From Prostheceraeus crozeri (taxonomy: Eukaryota; Platyhelminthes; Polycladida; Euryleptidae): DNA of 64,000 bases. Below the pieces are notes generated by a model. The model made no database searches. It had not been told where the DNA came from and saw nothing but the letters and a program-made list of their open reading frames with translations. The stretch covers positions 306,001 through 370,000 of the forward strand of contig CAJQUW010004462.1 in the NCBI GenBank assembly GCA_907163375.1, in the 5' to 3' direction. Shown piece after piece: positions 37,238 through 44,434 of the stretch (position 1 is the stretch's first letter; each line of letters starts with the position of its first letter). The translations under genes were made by a program, and so were the position numbers.

Positions 37238-37786
37238 GCTTCTATCATCATTTTTATGGATTGTGAGGGTGAACCTGTACAGGAGCTCAGTGCTATTGCT
37301 ATGAACAATTGGACATATCAGATTGTTAGTGTCTATCATCAACATGCCAACTGCGATCCCAATGTTGATCAATGGGCGAGAAAACACATTCATGGACTTA
37401 ATCTGAAATATTTGCAAGACTATGGCTTTTCTTGTGAAAGTGCTCTTCTTATTGACTTTAAACGATGGTTAGCTGCTTTCAATGTTATACGCATCTTTTG
37501 TAATAATCCTGGTAAGGAGAGGAAAGTATTTCCCAATCTAATCATTGATGATATTTTGCTCCCGCCTTGGGATAGTAGAGTGAATCAACATTATCATGAA
37601 GTCACGAAACGTTTTAAGGATTTGTGTGTTCCTATTTTGTCTGTTCGTTGTAGTAGCTACGTTCATAACCAATGCTTCTTTCCTCCTTACCTCAACACTG
37701 CCAAAGTCCTGTATGGTTATCATTGCTCGCTGTATGATAGTTATCAGCTGTATCTATTTTATCTCTTTCAAACCATTGATTTATAA
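37238..37786 (+). CDS. DEDDh-type 3'-5' exonuclease-like protein
   Basis: ATG at 37,256 gives 176 residues. The frame is open back to a splice acceptor, gttttag, ending at 37,237, and using it adds a hydrophobic strand (ASIIIF) directly before the motif-I residues D-C-E. A C-terminal H-x4-D (His156, Asp161 counted from 37,256) suits motif III of DEDDh exonucleases, and IHGL plus NNPGKE in between suit the intervening strands. The weak spot is motif II, where the usual Asp is not obvious. The acceptor exon begins gcttct, like the gcatct acceptor of the left gene, so it may use the same ATG leader exon. A role in proofreading or end processing during element replication is inferred. Confidence 0.5.
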   Translation, partial: ASIIIFMDCEGEPVQELSAIAMNNWTYQIVSVYHQHANCDPNVDQWARKHIHGLNLKYLQDYGFSCESALLIDFKRWLAAFNVIRIFCNNPGKERKVFPNLIIDDILLPPWDSRVNQHYHEVTKRFKDLCVPILSVRCSSYVHNQCFFPPYLNTAKVLYGYHCSLYDSYQLYLFYLFQTIDL

Positions 37787-37873
37787 TGCATGCTTGTTAC
37801 CGTTATTCAATAAATGTTACTATGAGAAGAGTTGTTGTTTTCATGCAATGGATGGGTTAGATAAAGGGCGATC

Positions 37874-38284
37874 ATGTCTTTCTCAAACGACTGCGGAACA
37901 TTACGTTTTCATAGGCAAAGTTTAAAAGGAGCTGTTCAAGATTATGTGATAAAATTTCATAAAGATGAGACCGACATCGAAGCAGTGGTCGATGATGCTA
38001 GCACTCTATTTCTAGAATTAATGAATACATTCTCTGATAGCATTATCATGGCGCGATTAGTTGCGAAAATTAAGTTTAGTCATTTTGGAAAGCAAGAGGT
38101 GGAAAGTCGCTCTTTCCATTTTGCTTCTTACTCAATGGAAGTGGTAGATCACCCCCAAGAATTTTTTAAAAGACATATGATAAAAATTGCTGAACGTCTT
38201 AACGCATTTAACCATCATGGTAGCAGTCTAGTGATTGAAGCGATTTCAGATATTCACATTCAACTTTCCTTAAAGAAAAATTGA
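37874..38284 (+). CDS. Stand-alone homologue of the polymerase N-terminal domain
   Basis: This 136-residue protein resembles residues about 130-240 of the element's own polymerase. Both have MARLVAKIKF/MKALIYLKIKY, then an FHF/FHI strand, EVVD followed by a helix, and a closing block where VIEAISDIHIQL parallels IFDGIESALFKISL. In the polymerase this domain lies between the zinc fingers and the DCESQC region. A separate copy suggests a subunit or accessory factor that shares a partner or DNA-binding surface with the polymerase. The start ATG at 37,874 is the first in frame. Confidence 0.6.
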   Translation: MSFSNDCGTLRFHRQSLKGAVQDYVIKFHKDETDIEAVVDDASTLFLELMNTFSDSIIMARLVAKIKFSHFGKQEVESRSFHFASYSMEVVDHPQEFFKRHMIKIAERLNAFNHHGSSLVIEAISDIHIQLSLKKN

Positions 38285-38286
38285 AA

Positions 38287-38610
38287 ATGCAGTGGTACTT
38301 GATTGTAGCACAACTGGTTTTCGAGCTATGTCTGCTCACTCTCGAAGTATATTCCTTCTGTACATGTGTCTATTATTTAGAAAAGGCTAGCAAATTCATA
38401 TCTTCAAAAAGACTTGCTATAGACATCAGTAACGGTGAAACTATGTGTTGCGATGTATGTAAGCGAAAGGATGGAAATGAAAAGCGCATCTTCAAGAGAT
38501 GTAAGCATGCTTTTTGTCAACGCTGTTTCATACGTAATTGCATTCAACTTTGCCAATGTAACCACTGTGATATTGCTCATTTCGAGTGTCACTTATGTCG
38601 CAATAGTTAG
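38287..38610 (+). CDS. Membrane-anchored RING-like protein
   Basis: From ATG 38,287 (2 nt after the previous stop) the 107-residue product starts with a hydrophobic helix of about 25 residues (YLIVAQLVFELCLLTLEVYS). It ends in a Cys/His-rich finger, C-x2-C (CDVC), then C-x-H-x2-C-x2-C (CKHAFCQRC), then CQCNHC and CHLC. This fits a RING-type ubiquitin-ligase finger behind a signal anchor, a layout used by several viral membrane E3 proteins. Activity is not shown by sequence alone. Confidence 0.55.
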   Translation: MQWYLIVAQLVFELCLLTLEVYSFCTCVYYLEKASKFISSKRLAIDISNGETMCCDVCKRKDGNEKRIFKRCKHAFCQRCFIRNCIQLCQCNHCDIAHFECHLCRNS

Positions 38611-38615
38611 TACCT

Positions 38616-38623
38616 ATGCAAAT
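38616..38623 (+). promoter_or_regulatory. ATGCAAAT late-promoter-like motif
   Basis: atgcaaat followed by gtgg, 46 nt before the ATG of the basic core protein at 38,662. One of six such motifs before capsid-module genes. Confidence 0.45.
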
Positions 38624-38661
38624 GTGGTAAAGATAGGTTTTAGCAAAGACTAATACGGAAA

Positions 38662-39018
38662 ATGGCGAAACGTAAAATGACGAAACGTAAAAGTCAAAAG
38701 TTTTCTTCAGCCATTCAAGCTCTCCGACGAATGAAAGCAAATCAGCGATACAATGCTATACGACATGCTAACGATAAATTCATTTGTGAAATTATTTCTC
38801 ATGTGAGGAAGTTGAGGACGAAGAAATTAGCGCCAAAACAACGAAAGTTACTTAAGCGATATGCTACGAAATTGCGTTTCATCTCCAATCCTAAAGTCAC
38901 CCTTCAAAGAAAGAGGAAAACTCTAACACAAAAGGGCGGTTTCCTTTCAGCAATACTTCCAATGATAGCTCCTGCCGTGGGCAACCTATTGGGTAATATC
39001 TTTGGCTCTAAGCGTTAA
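38662..39018 (+). CDS. Basic core protein with C-terminal hydrophobic segment (adenovirus pX/pVI-like)
   Basis: This 118-residue product is very rich in K and R over its first 95 residues. It ends with a short glycine-rich amphipathic/hydrophobic segment after a double glycine (KGGFLSAILPMIAPAVGNLL). Small basic proteins with a GG-type cleavage site and a membrane-active segment are typical of adinto-like and adenovirus cores and are usually processed by the virion protease. Here the residues before GG are only a partial match to the adenain consensus. It lies directly upstream of the ATPase gene. Confidence 0.6.
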   Translation: MAKRKMTKRKSQKFSSAIQALRRMKANQRYNAIRHANDKFICEIISHVRKLRTKKLAPKQRKLLKRYATKLRFISNPKVTLQRKRKTLTQKGGFLSAILPMIAPAVGNLLGNIFGSKR

Positions 39019-39020
39019 TT

Positions 39021-39028
39021 ATGCAAAT
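39021..39028 (+). promoter_or_regulatory. ATGCAAAT late-promoter-like motif
   Basis: atgcaaatgttg lies 29 nt before the ATPase start at 39,050. Confidence 0.5.
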
Positions 39029-39049
39029 GTTGAATCTCAAAGTAATAAA

Positions 39050-39667
39050 ATGGATTTCAGACTTCAATGTGATAAAGTTCTGACTGTATCAGGTCCATCT
39101 CATGCAGGTAAAACTGTTTTCACGCTGAATTTATTGGATAAAAGAAGGGAGTTGTTTAAGGAACCTATCAATCGAGTGATTTGGTGTTATGGTATTTATC
39201 AACCGTCCCTGTTTCAGGAATTGCAAAGTCGCAACTTTATTCGACATGAAGGAATTATTCCAGTGGATAAACTTCAGTCTAATGATGTTGTTGTATTGGA
39301 TGATTTATTAAAAGAAAGTAAGAATTCAAAAGATGTTACAGATATGTTCACTCGCGCAGCACACCATAAAAGGTGCTTTATCATCTATATCACACAAAAT
39401 TTGTTTCCTGATGGAAAAGAAGCTCGTACACGAAACCTGAATACACACTATTATGCTATTTTCAAGAATCCGCGAGATAAAAGTCAATTTGAAATTTTAG
39501 CGCGACAAGTTGCACCCAGAGGATCAAAAGCCTTAATTGAAATTTTTCAAGCAGCTACTGAAAAACCATACGGTTACTTATTCATTGACTTTACGCAAGA
39601 GTGTCCGGAAGAATTTAGATTTCGAAGTGATATTTTGAAAACTCCCATGATTATCTACAAACTATGA
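39050..39667 (+). CDS. Polinton genome-packaging ATPase (FtsK/HerA-type, A32-like)
   Basis: The first ATG of the frame (39,050) gives 205 residues. Walker A is GPSHAGKT near residue 16. Walker B is VVVLDDL near residue 83. A conserved polar residue follows at the end of the next strand (IIYITQN). This length and motif order match the packaging ATPases of Polintons and adintoviruses, which pump linear DNA into the capsid. The gene is intact. It overlaps the next start by ATGA at 39,664-39,667. Confidence 0.92.
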   Translation: MDFRLQCDKVLTVSGPSHAGKTVFTLNLLDKRRELFKEPINRVIWCYGIYQPSLFQELQSRNFIRHEGIIPVDKLQSNDVVVLDDLLKESKNSKDVTDMFTRAAHHKRCFIIYITQNLFPDGKEARTRNLNTHYYAIFKNPRDKSQFEILARQVAPRGSKALIEIFQAATEKPYGYLFIDFTQECPEEFRFRSDILKTPMIIYKL

Positions 39668-40356
39668 GTTCTTATTCTCGCATGATTGTTATTCCTCAGG
39701 ATGAATATGTACAATTGACTGCCATGCAGCAAGTAAAGCAACCTCTTGCAAATCAAATGTATAGGAAAGAAATAGATTATCAGCAAAATGTTCACATCAA
39801 AGATCCACATCGTGCTGTATTATTACAATCGGAAACTGTTGAGCAATTGAAAAACTTGAAGAATAAGATGCGTGACTCTGTATCGACTGCTACACCTTTA
39901 GCATCTCGCGCACATGCCATATCTCTTTTCAACAGTATTGAACCCCATCTCAATGTAAATGATAGAGGAGAAATCATTACAGATGAAAATAAAGTGATTG
40001 ATGCTTCACGTTATGAAGACTTGATTCAGTATGCGACACGTAGAAAGCGCCGTCAGGGCTATGTTCCACCTGGTTGGTCATACTTTCTTAAACTATTGAA
40101 AAAGCATAATGTACCAAAATTTGCTTTAAATAATGAGACATTGAAAGAACTTGATTCAACAGTGGCTACTACTCCAATGCCTCAGGCGATGAAAATGCCA
40201 ACAAATTGGTTTAAGACGTCACCTGCTACATCCCCTCCCACACTCACTAAGCAAACAAGAGGAAGAACTCGACGTAGATCTACATCGCCACTAAAACTGG
40301 TAAAAGGAAAACGTAAAACAGCTCCTCCTAGGAAATACATGTTCTCAGACTATTAA
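39664..40356 (+). CDS. Conserved Polinton structural-module protein of unknown function
   Basis: This 230-residue protein starts in an ATGA overlap with the ATPase stop. It opens MIVIPQDEYVQL, has a central helical part, an RRKRRQGYVPPGW block near residue 130, and a basic serine/proline-rich C-terminus ending in KYMFSDY. Proteins with this IPxxEY opening lie between ATPase and integrase in many invertebrate Polintons, as I recall, but no function is assigned. The PPGW segment and basic tail would suit a capsid-associated DNA-binding role, which is inference. Confidence 0.65.
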   Translation: MSSYSRMIVIPQDEYVQLTAMQQVKQPLANQMYRKEIDYQQNVHIKDPHRAVLLQSETVEQLKNLKNKMRDSVSTATPLASRAHAISLFNSIEPHLNVNDRGEIITDENKVIDASRYEDLIQYATRRKRRQGYVPPGWSYFLKLLKKHNVPKFALNNETLKELDSTVATTPMPQAMKMPTNWFKTSPATSPPTLTKQTRGRTRRRSTSPLKLVKGKRKTAPPRKYMFSDY

Positions 40357-40357
40357 T

Positions 40358-40573
40358 ATGAAGCAGATGTGTTGCTTGCCATGTAATGAGCCGCCAGAGG
40401 TGAATGTCGTTGTCACTTGCACTTGCTGCGCCAGCTCTCATAATGAAACCCCTAAGCAATGTGAACACGATCGCAAAACCGCTAAAGCTAAATGCTGCAG
40501 TTGTTGTAAATGTAGAAAGGCAAGAAAACAAAAAGATGAGAAGGAGGAAAAAGAGTCAGCCGTCATCGACTGA
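40358..40573 (+). CDS. Small cysteine-rich protein overlapping the integrase start
   Basis: The ATG follows the previous stop by one base. The 71-residue product has about 15 Cys, with pairs and clusters such as CCLPC, CTCCASS and CCSCCKC, then a lysine/glutamate tail. The frame overlaps the 5' part of the integrase ORF in another frame. Such density could bind zinc. It could also be a chance frame across the true integrase N-terminus, but the position right after a stop and its own ATG favour a real gene. Confidence 0.4.
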   Translation: MKQMCCLPCNEPPEVNVVVTCTCCASSHNETPKQCEHDRKTAKAKCCSCCKCRKARKQKDEKEEKESAVID

Positions 40574-41624
40574 ACGTTTGAAGTCAATCTATTATGATGT
40601 AAAACATCCGGCAGGATTTGCATCTATCAAGAAATTATCAAAAGCGAGTGGTCTTCCACAATCACAAGTGAAACGATGGTTAAAGGGTCAGGCTACCTAT
40701 ACACTCCACAAACAAGCGAAAAAGAAGTACCGCACCCGCCATTATATTGTTCATGACATCGATGAACAGTGGCAAGCAGATTTGTGTGATGTTGCCTCCA
40801 TTTCAAAACATAACTCGGGCAATAATTTTATTTTAACCGTCATTGATATTTTCTCGCGTTATGCGTGGGCTCAACCTTTAAAAACTAAAGAAGGGAAAGG
40901 AGTAGCAAAAGCATTCCAAACAATTTTTCGAGAAGGTCGCATTCCAAAAAGAATTCAGAGTGATCAAGGAAAAGAGTTTGAAAATCAGCATGTGACAAGA
41001 TTATTTGAGAGGCATGACATTGAGTTGTTTAGTGTAAAGAGCGCTTATAAAGCTGCACTCGTTGAACGTTTTAATCGCACATTAAAAAATCGCTTGTGGC
41101 GACATTTTACTGCCAACTTGACACAAAATTGGACAAAGGTTCTACAAGATACACTCCATGCCTACAATCACTCTATCCATCGTTCTATTGGACTCAGACC
41201 AGTAGATGTAAATGCTGACAATGTAGATAAAGTGCGCGAATCATTCCAACGTAAACGCACTCATGTGAAAAGTGATGTGAAAATTGGCGATAAAGTTCGT
41301 ATCTCAAAAGTGAAAAGTGTTTTTGCTAAAGGGTACCTCCCGAATTGGACAGAGGAGGTATTTACAGTATCAAGGATTAATCAAAAAGACTCTCCGACCA
41401 CCTACAAGTTGAAAGATTACGATAATGAAGAAATTGAGGGTAGCTTTTACCGCGATGAGATTGAGGTAGTCACTGAAAGTGAAACATATTTGGTAGAGAA
41501 AATCATTCGATGTAAAAAACGGCAAGGTGAAGAATGGTGTCTTGTTAAATGGACTGGTTATCCTTCAAGTATGAACTCTTGGATGCGTCGTGCCGACATC
41601 TTTCATCTAAGTGATCGACAGTGA
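40536..41624 (+). CDS. Polinton integrase (retroviral DDE type) with C-terminal chromodomain
   Basis: Counted from the ATG at 40,404, the residue order is as follows. A basic helix-turn-helix-like segment lies at 50-95 (SGLPQSQVKRWL). The catalytic core has Asp in WQADLCD, Asp in IQSDQGKEF and Glu in ALVERFNRT, giving the D,D-35-E pattern. An SH3-like segment follows (KIGDKVRISKV), and a chromodomain forms the last 45 residues (YLVEKIIRCKK ... WCLVKWTGY). The start is uncertain. I prefer the internal ATG at 40,536 because upstream codons overlap the Cys-rich gene; ATGs at 40,404 and 40,443 are alternatives. It cuts and joins element ends, giving the 6-bp duplication. Confidence 0.93.
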   Translation: MRRRKKSQPSSTERLKSIYYDVKHPAGFASIKKLSKASGLPQSQVKRWLKGQATYTLHKQAKKKYRTRHYIVHDIDEQWQADLCDVASISKHNSGNNFILTVIDIFSRYAWAQPLKTKEGKGVAKAFQTIFREGRIPKRIQSDQGKEFENQHVTRLFERHDIELFSVKSAYKAALVERFNRTLKNRLWRHFTANLTQNWTKVLQDTLHAYNHSIHRSIGLRPVDVNADNVDKVRESFQRKRTHVKSDVKIGDKVRISKVKSVFAKGYLPNWTEEVFTVSRINQKDSPTTYKLKDYDNEEIEGSFYRDEIEVVTESETYLVEKIIRCKKRQGEEWCLVKWTGYPSSMNSWMRRADIFHLSDRQ

Positions 41625-41627
41625 TTC

Positions 41628-41635
41628 ATGCAAAG
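41628..41635 (+). promoter_or_regulatory. ATGCAAAG late-promoter-like motif
   Basis: atgcaaagttg lies 38 nt before the pVI/pX-like gene at 41,666. It is the likely promoter for that gene and perhaps the capsid and protease genes behind it. Confidence 0.5.
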
Positions 41636-41665
41636 TTGTAACTAACAATGTTTAGGGTTTGAGCT

Positions 41666-42121
41666 ATGAATCCAACTGCCTCATTTTATTCACGACCCTC
41701 CTATGTAAGTGGCGGAGGACAAATTTACATCGGCGCTCGCCGCCAACGTGGAGGTAGCATACTTGGTGCACTGAAATCTGTTGTAGCACCTCTCATATCC
41801 AATGTCGGTAGATCTTTAAAACGAAATGTTTTAAGTAATGCCGTTGGCTTTGCTGGTGATGTTGCTAGTGATCTTTCCAGAGGTAGAAGTTTTAAGAGCA
41901 GTTTGTTGAATCGTGGGAAGGAACGCGGTTTAAAAACATTGAAGCAGACCATTGCTGGTGTTACTCAAGGAAAGAAATCACCTAAACGAATGAAAAAAGG
42001 AAGGAGGAAACATCGCGGAGCTGGTAAGGTGCGATCTTCAGTCAAAAGGCATTCACGCAAACGTCGCAGAGGCTCTAATCATTCATCAGGCGCTAAACGA
42101 CGACGCTGCTATAACTTCTAA
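41666..42121 (+). CDS. Minor core protein, adenovirus pVI/pX-like
   Basis: This 151-residue protein has a short N-terminal part followed by a QRGGSILGALKSVVAPLISN segment. That is a double-glycine site before an amphipathic helix, as in the membrane-lytic part of adenovirus pVI. Next comes an alanine/glycine-rich helix (NAVGFAGDVASDL), and the tail is very basic (KKGRRKHRGAGK ... RKRRRG). The gene position directly before the capsid gene is typical of adinto-like elements. It is probably a cement or DNA-condensing protein cleaved by the protease at 43.4-43.9 kb. The capsid ATG follows its stop by 2 nt. Confidence 0.75.
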   Translation: MNPTASFYSRPSYVSGGGQIYIGARRQRGGSILGALKSVVAPLISNVGRSLKRNVLSNAVGFAGDVASDLSRGRSFKSSLLNRGKERGLKTLKQTIAGVTQGKKSPKRMKKGRRKHRGAGKVRSSVKRHSRKRRRGSNHSSGAKRRRCYNF

Positions 42122-42123
42122 TC

Positions 42124-43401
42124 ATGGAGTGTAAAACTTCCGGTTTTTGTTTGTTCGATCAACAAGCCATACAGACAGATATTCTTAGTTCAAGTATTGT
42201 AGATTATCATCCTCGAACAGCTGAGAATGCTGGCCCCATTGAATTTGTTATTCCTGGTGGTAGTGATGACTACATAGATTTGAGTTATGCGATGCTTGAT
42301 TTGAGGTTTAGAATTCAGCAAGCAGATGGAACTGCTATTGACGATGCACATAAAGTTGGACTGAACAATTTACCATTGACTACATTACTTCGTGATGTTT
42401 CTCTAACGATTGGAGAGCAGCAGGTGGAAGGTGGTCAAAGCGATTATCCCTATAAATCATATTTCAATCATGTATCACAGTTTCATCCAGCAGCACAAAA
42501 AAGTCATATGGAAGCCATGGGATGGTACAGAGATGAAGCAGGAAAATTTGATGTTGAAACAAACAGTGGCTTTGTAAAGCGATCTGCTATGATTAAAGAT
42601 AGTAGAGTATGTCAGCTATATGGTCCGCTGAATTTAGACTTCTTTAGACAGTCAAAGTTTTTACTGTGTAATACCAGCATGCGACTCAAGCTGACATTGA
42701 ATAAGCCTGAATTTGCGCTGAATGCATTTGCTAAAGTTGACAATTTTAGAATTCATGTGGAAGATATTGCACTTTACATTCGTCGAGTAGTACCGAATCC
42801 AAGTGTCATTAGAGGGCATGCTGAAGGCCTTAACCGCCAAAATGCCATTTACCCCGTTCAGCATACAAAGCTTCTCACCTTTACAATTCCGAAAGATCAA
42901 AAGAGTTTCATGAAAGATGGCCTCTTTCCATCGGAAGCACCGAAGCTCCTCATGGTGGCAATGGTTGAAAATGATGCATTTAATGGTAATATAAAGAAGA
43001 ATCCTTTCAATTTTAAACACAATCAGTTAAGTGAAATTGCTTTACGTGTAAATGGTGTGAGTCATCCTGGTCCACCCTACAAACCAGATTTTGCTTCGGA
43101 TCAATTTATGCGCAGTTATGTTGATTTTATGGATGTCTTTGGCTTTTACAATACGGATGACACCAACGGACTGACTATGAAAGAGTTTAAGAGTGGATAT
43201 ACTATTTATGCATTTGATTTGACTGCTGACAGCGATATTAGTGCACCCTATCGTCAAGCGAACGTGCCTCATAATATTCGTTTGGATTTGACGTTCAAAA
43301 GAACACTACCTGAGACGATCAATGTATTAATTTATGCAGTCTTCGATTCAAATATTGAAATTACAAAGTATCGTGACGTGATTCTTCAGTATAATCGTTA
43401 A
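42124..43401 (+). CDS. Major capsid protein, double jelly-roll (hexon-like)
   Basis: The 425-residue protein is intact. It shows the conserved opening of Polinton capsid proteins: a DQQAIQTDI segment, then ENAGPIEFVIPGGSDDYIDL near residue 35, then LLRDVSLTIGEQQVEGG near residue 96 and a YPYKSYF block. The second half has HTKLLTFTIPKDQKSF near residue 246 and a strand-rich end. Length and position between the core protein and protease genes fit. Trimers would form the faces of an icosahedral virion. Its stop overlaps the protease start (taatg). Confidence 0.93.
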   Translation: MECKTSGFCLFDQQAIQTDILSSSIVDYHPRTAENAGPIEFVIPGGSDDYIDLSYAMLDLRFRIQQADGTAIDDAHKVGLNNLPLTTLLRDVSLTIGEQQVEGGQSDYPYKSYFNHVSQFHPAAQKSHMEAMGWYRDEAGKFDVETNSGFVKRSAMIKDSRVCQLYGPLNLDFFRQSKFLLCNTSMRLKLTLNKPEFALNAFAKVDNFRIHVEDIALYIRRVVPNPSVIRGHAEGLNRQNAIYPVQHTKLLTFTIPKDQKSFMKDGLFPSEAPKLLMVAMVENDAFNGNIKKNPFNFKHNQLSEIALRVNGVSHPGPPYKPDFASDQFMRSYVDFMDVFGFYNTDDTNGLTMKEFKSGYTIYAFDLTADSDISAPYRQANVPHNIRLDLTFKRTLPETINVLIYAVFDSNIEITKYRDVILQYNR

Positions 43402-43862
43402 TGAGTTGGTTGACTGCTGACGATATTAAGACTAAAGTGCAGCGTAATGCAGACGAAGCGACGTTGAAAGCTTTCGATAATGTCTATTCACTCGATACCT
43501 TACCACCTGCAGTAAATCACTATCCCATCTTTATTGTGCTAAACACTCATTCACAGAATTTAGGCGGTGAGCATTGGAAAGCGATCTTTATTGGAGAAGA
43601 CCGACGTGGTGAACTATTTGACTCTCTTGCTCAACCTCCAAATATACCAACACAGCAGTGGTTGAGAAAACATACGCGTCAATATCAGCGAAATGAACGC
43701 ATACTACAACATCCACTTTCATCAACGTGTGGTGCTTTTGTACTGTACTTCATCTTAAAACGTTTACATGTATCTCGATTTGCATCTGTTATTCAAAACT
43801 TTTCATGTAATCCATCCTCTAATGAAAAAATGATTTGTAAGTTCTATCATGATTTGAAATAA
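43401..43862 (+). CDS. Adenain-like virion cysteine protease
   Basis: The 153-residue protein has His in GGEHWKAIFI (near residue 58), an acidic residue in ELFDSL (near 74) and the catalytic Cys in STCGAFVLYF (near 110). That is the H-D/E-C order of the adenovirus protease family (peptidase C5/Ulp1-like). Polintons use it to mature core and minor capsid proteins. All three positions are present. Translation starts within the capsid stop codon. The stop overlaps an AATAAA signal. Confidence 0.92.
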   Translation: MSWLTADDIKTKVQRNADEATLKAFDNVYSLDTLPPAVNHYPIFIVLNTHSQNLGGEHWKAIFIGEDRRGELFDSLAQPPNIPTQQWLRKHTRQYQRNERILQHPLSSTCGAFVLYFILKRLHVSRFASVIQNFSCNPSSNEKMICKFYHDLK

Positions 43863-43893
43863 AAACATCATGTTGGAAAAATTGTTTTTTATT
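43858..43893. terminator. Back-to-back polyadenylation signals
   Basis: aataaa on the plus strand (43,858-43,863) overlaps the protease stop. aataaa on the minus strand (complement of 43,888-43,893) overlaps the stop of the TBP-like gene. The convergent transcripts thus end within about 30 bp of each other. Confidence 0.65.
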
Positions 43894-44434
43894 TTACAAT
43901 CCGCTGGGTACGTACATACTCAATGAGATAGTCTAGGATCATATTTGCTTGTACATGAGATTTTAGTCCAGTAATGATCACTTTACTATTATGAAAGATT
44001 GCCACATGCACAGGTAACCAACAACTAATGAGAGCTGCAGGAAAAAGTTCGGGTTCATAACACAAACTGTAACTGCTGGTACGAATCTTCAAAAATGATA
44101 GACTGTCACTCAATTGAGTAGAGATCACCATATTGTCCACAGTCAGATTCGACATCACACACCTCTCCCTCTTCCATATCCGACGTAGTAGTCTTTGTAG
44201 CTCTAAGCGCATTGACTGCGCCGATGAATGAGAAAGGGCGCCGAGAATCTGTACAGTCCCATTTGGGAAGAGTTGAAGATTCCGTGAATTGTTCATCTTC
44301 ACCACTAACATTTGAGGACGGCCCGGGTAATACTTGCTGTTTGGAAGCTGTTGGTGTAATGTTGTGAGATCGATTTTGGTGTAGAGTCTGAAGCGACGGA
44401 GAATGTTGACGATGGTGTAGCGATGGCGCTTCAT
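43889..44434 (-). CDS. TATA-binding-protein-like protein encoded by the Polinton
   Basis: The ATG at 44,434 gives 181 residues, the length of the TBP core. Two repeats are visible. Repeat 1 opens YTIVNILRRF, continues KIDLTTL and PGRPQMLVVKM, and ends LFPNGTVQILGA near residue 65. Repeat 2 has VDNMVIST, then the TBP signature YEPELFP and IFHNSKVIITG. By eye three of the four DNA-kinking Phe positions are kept (LF in repeat 1; ELF and IF in repeat 2); the first is lost. The frame upstream to 44,578 is open but overlaps the neighbouring gene and lacks TBP similarity, so I chose 44,434. TBPs nucleate transcription by bending promoter DNA. It lies inside the capsid module on the opposite strand. 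I am confident of the fold, not of the target sequence. Confidence 0.85.
   Translation of the reverse strand: MKRHRYTIVNILRRFRLYTKIDLTTLHQQLPNSKYYPGRPQMLVVKMNNSRNLQLFPNGTVQILGALSHSSAQSMRLELQRLLRRIWKRERCVMSNLTVDNMVISTQLSDSLSFLKIRTSSYSLCYEPELFPAALISCWLPVHVAIFHNSKVIITGLKSHVQANMILDYLIEYVRTQRIVK

Noticed and set aside
40404-40460. Signal-peptide-like N-terminus of the long integrase frame
   Set aside because: The hydrophobic stretch coincides with the overlapping Cys-rich gene, and an integrase does not need secretion. An internal start is more likely.
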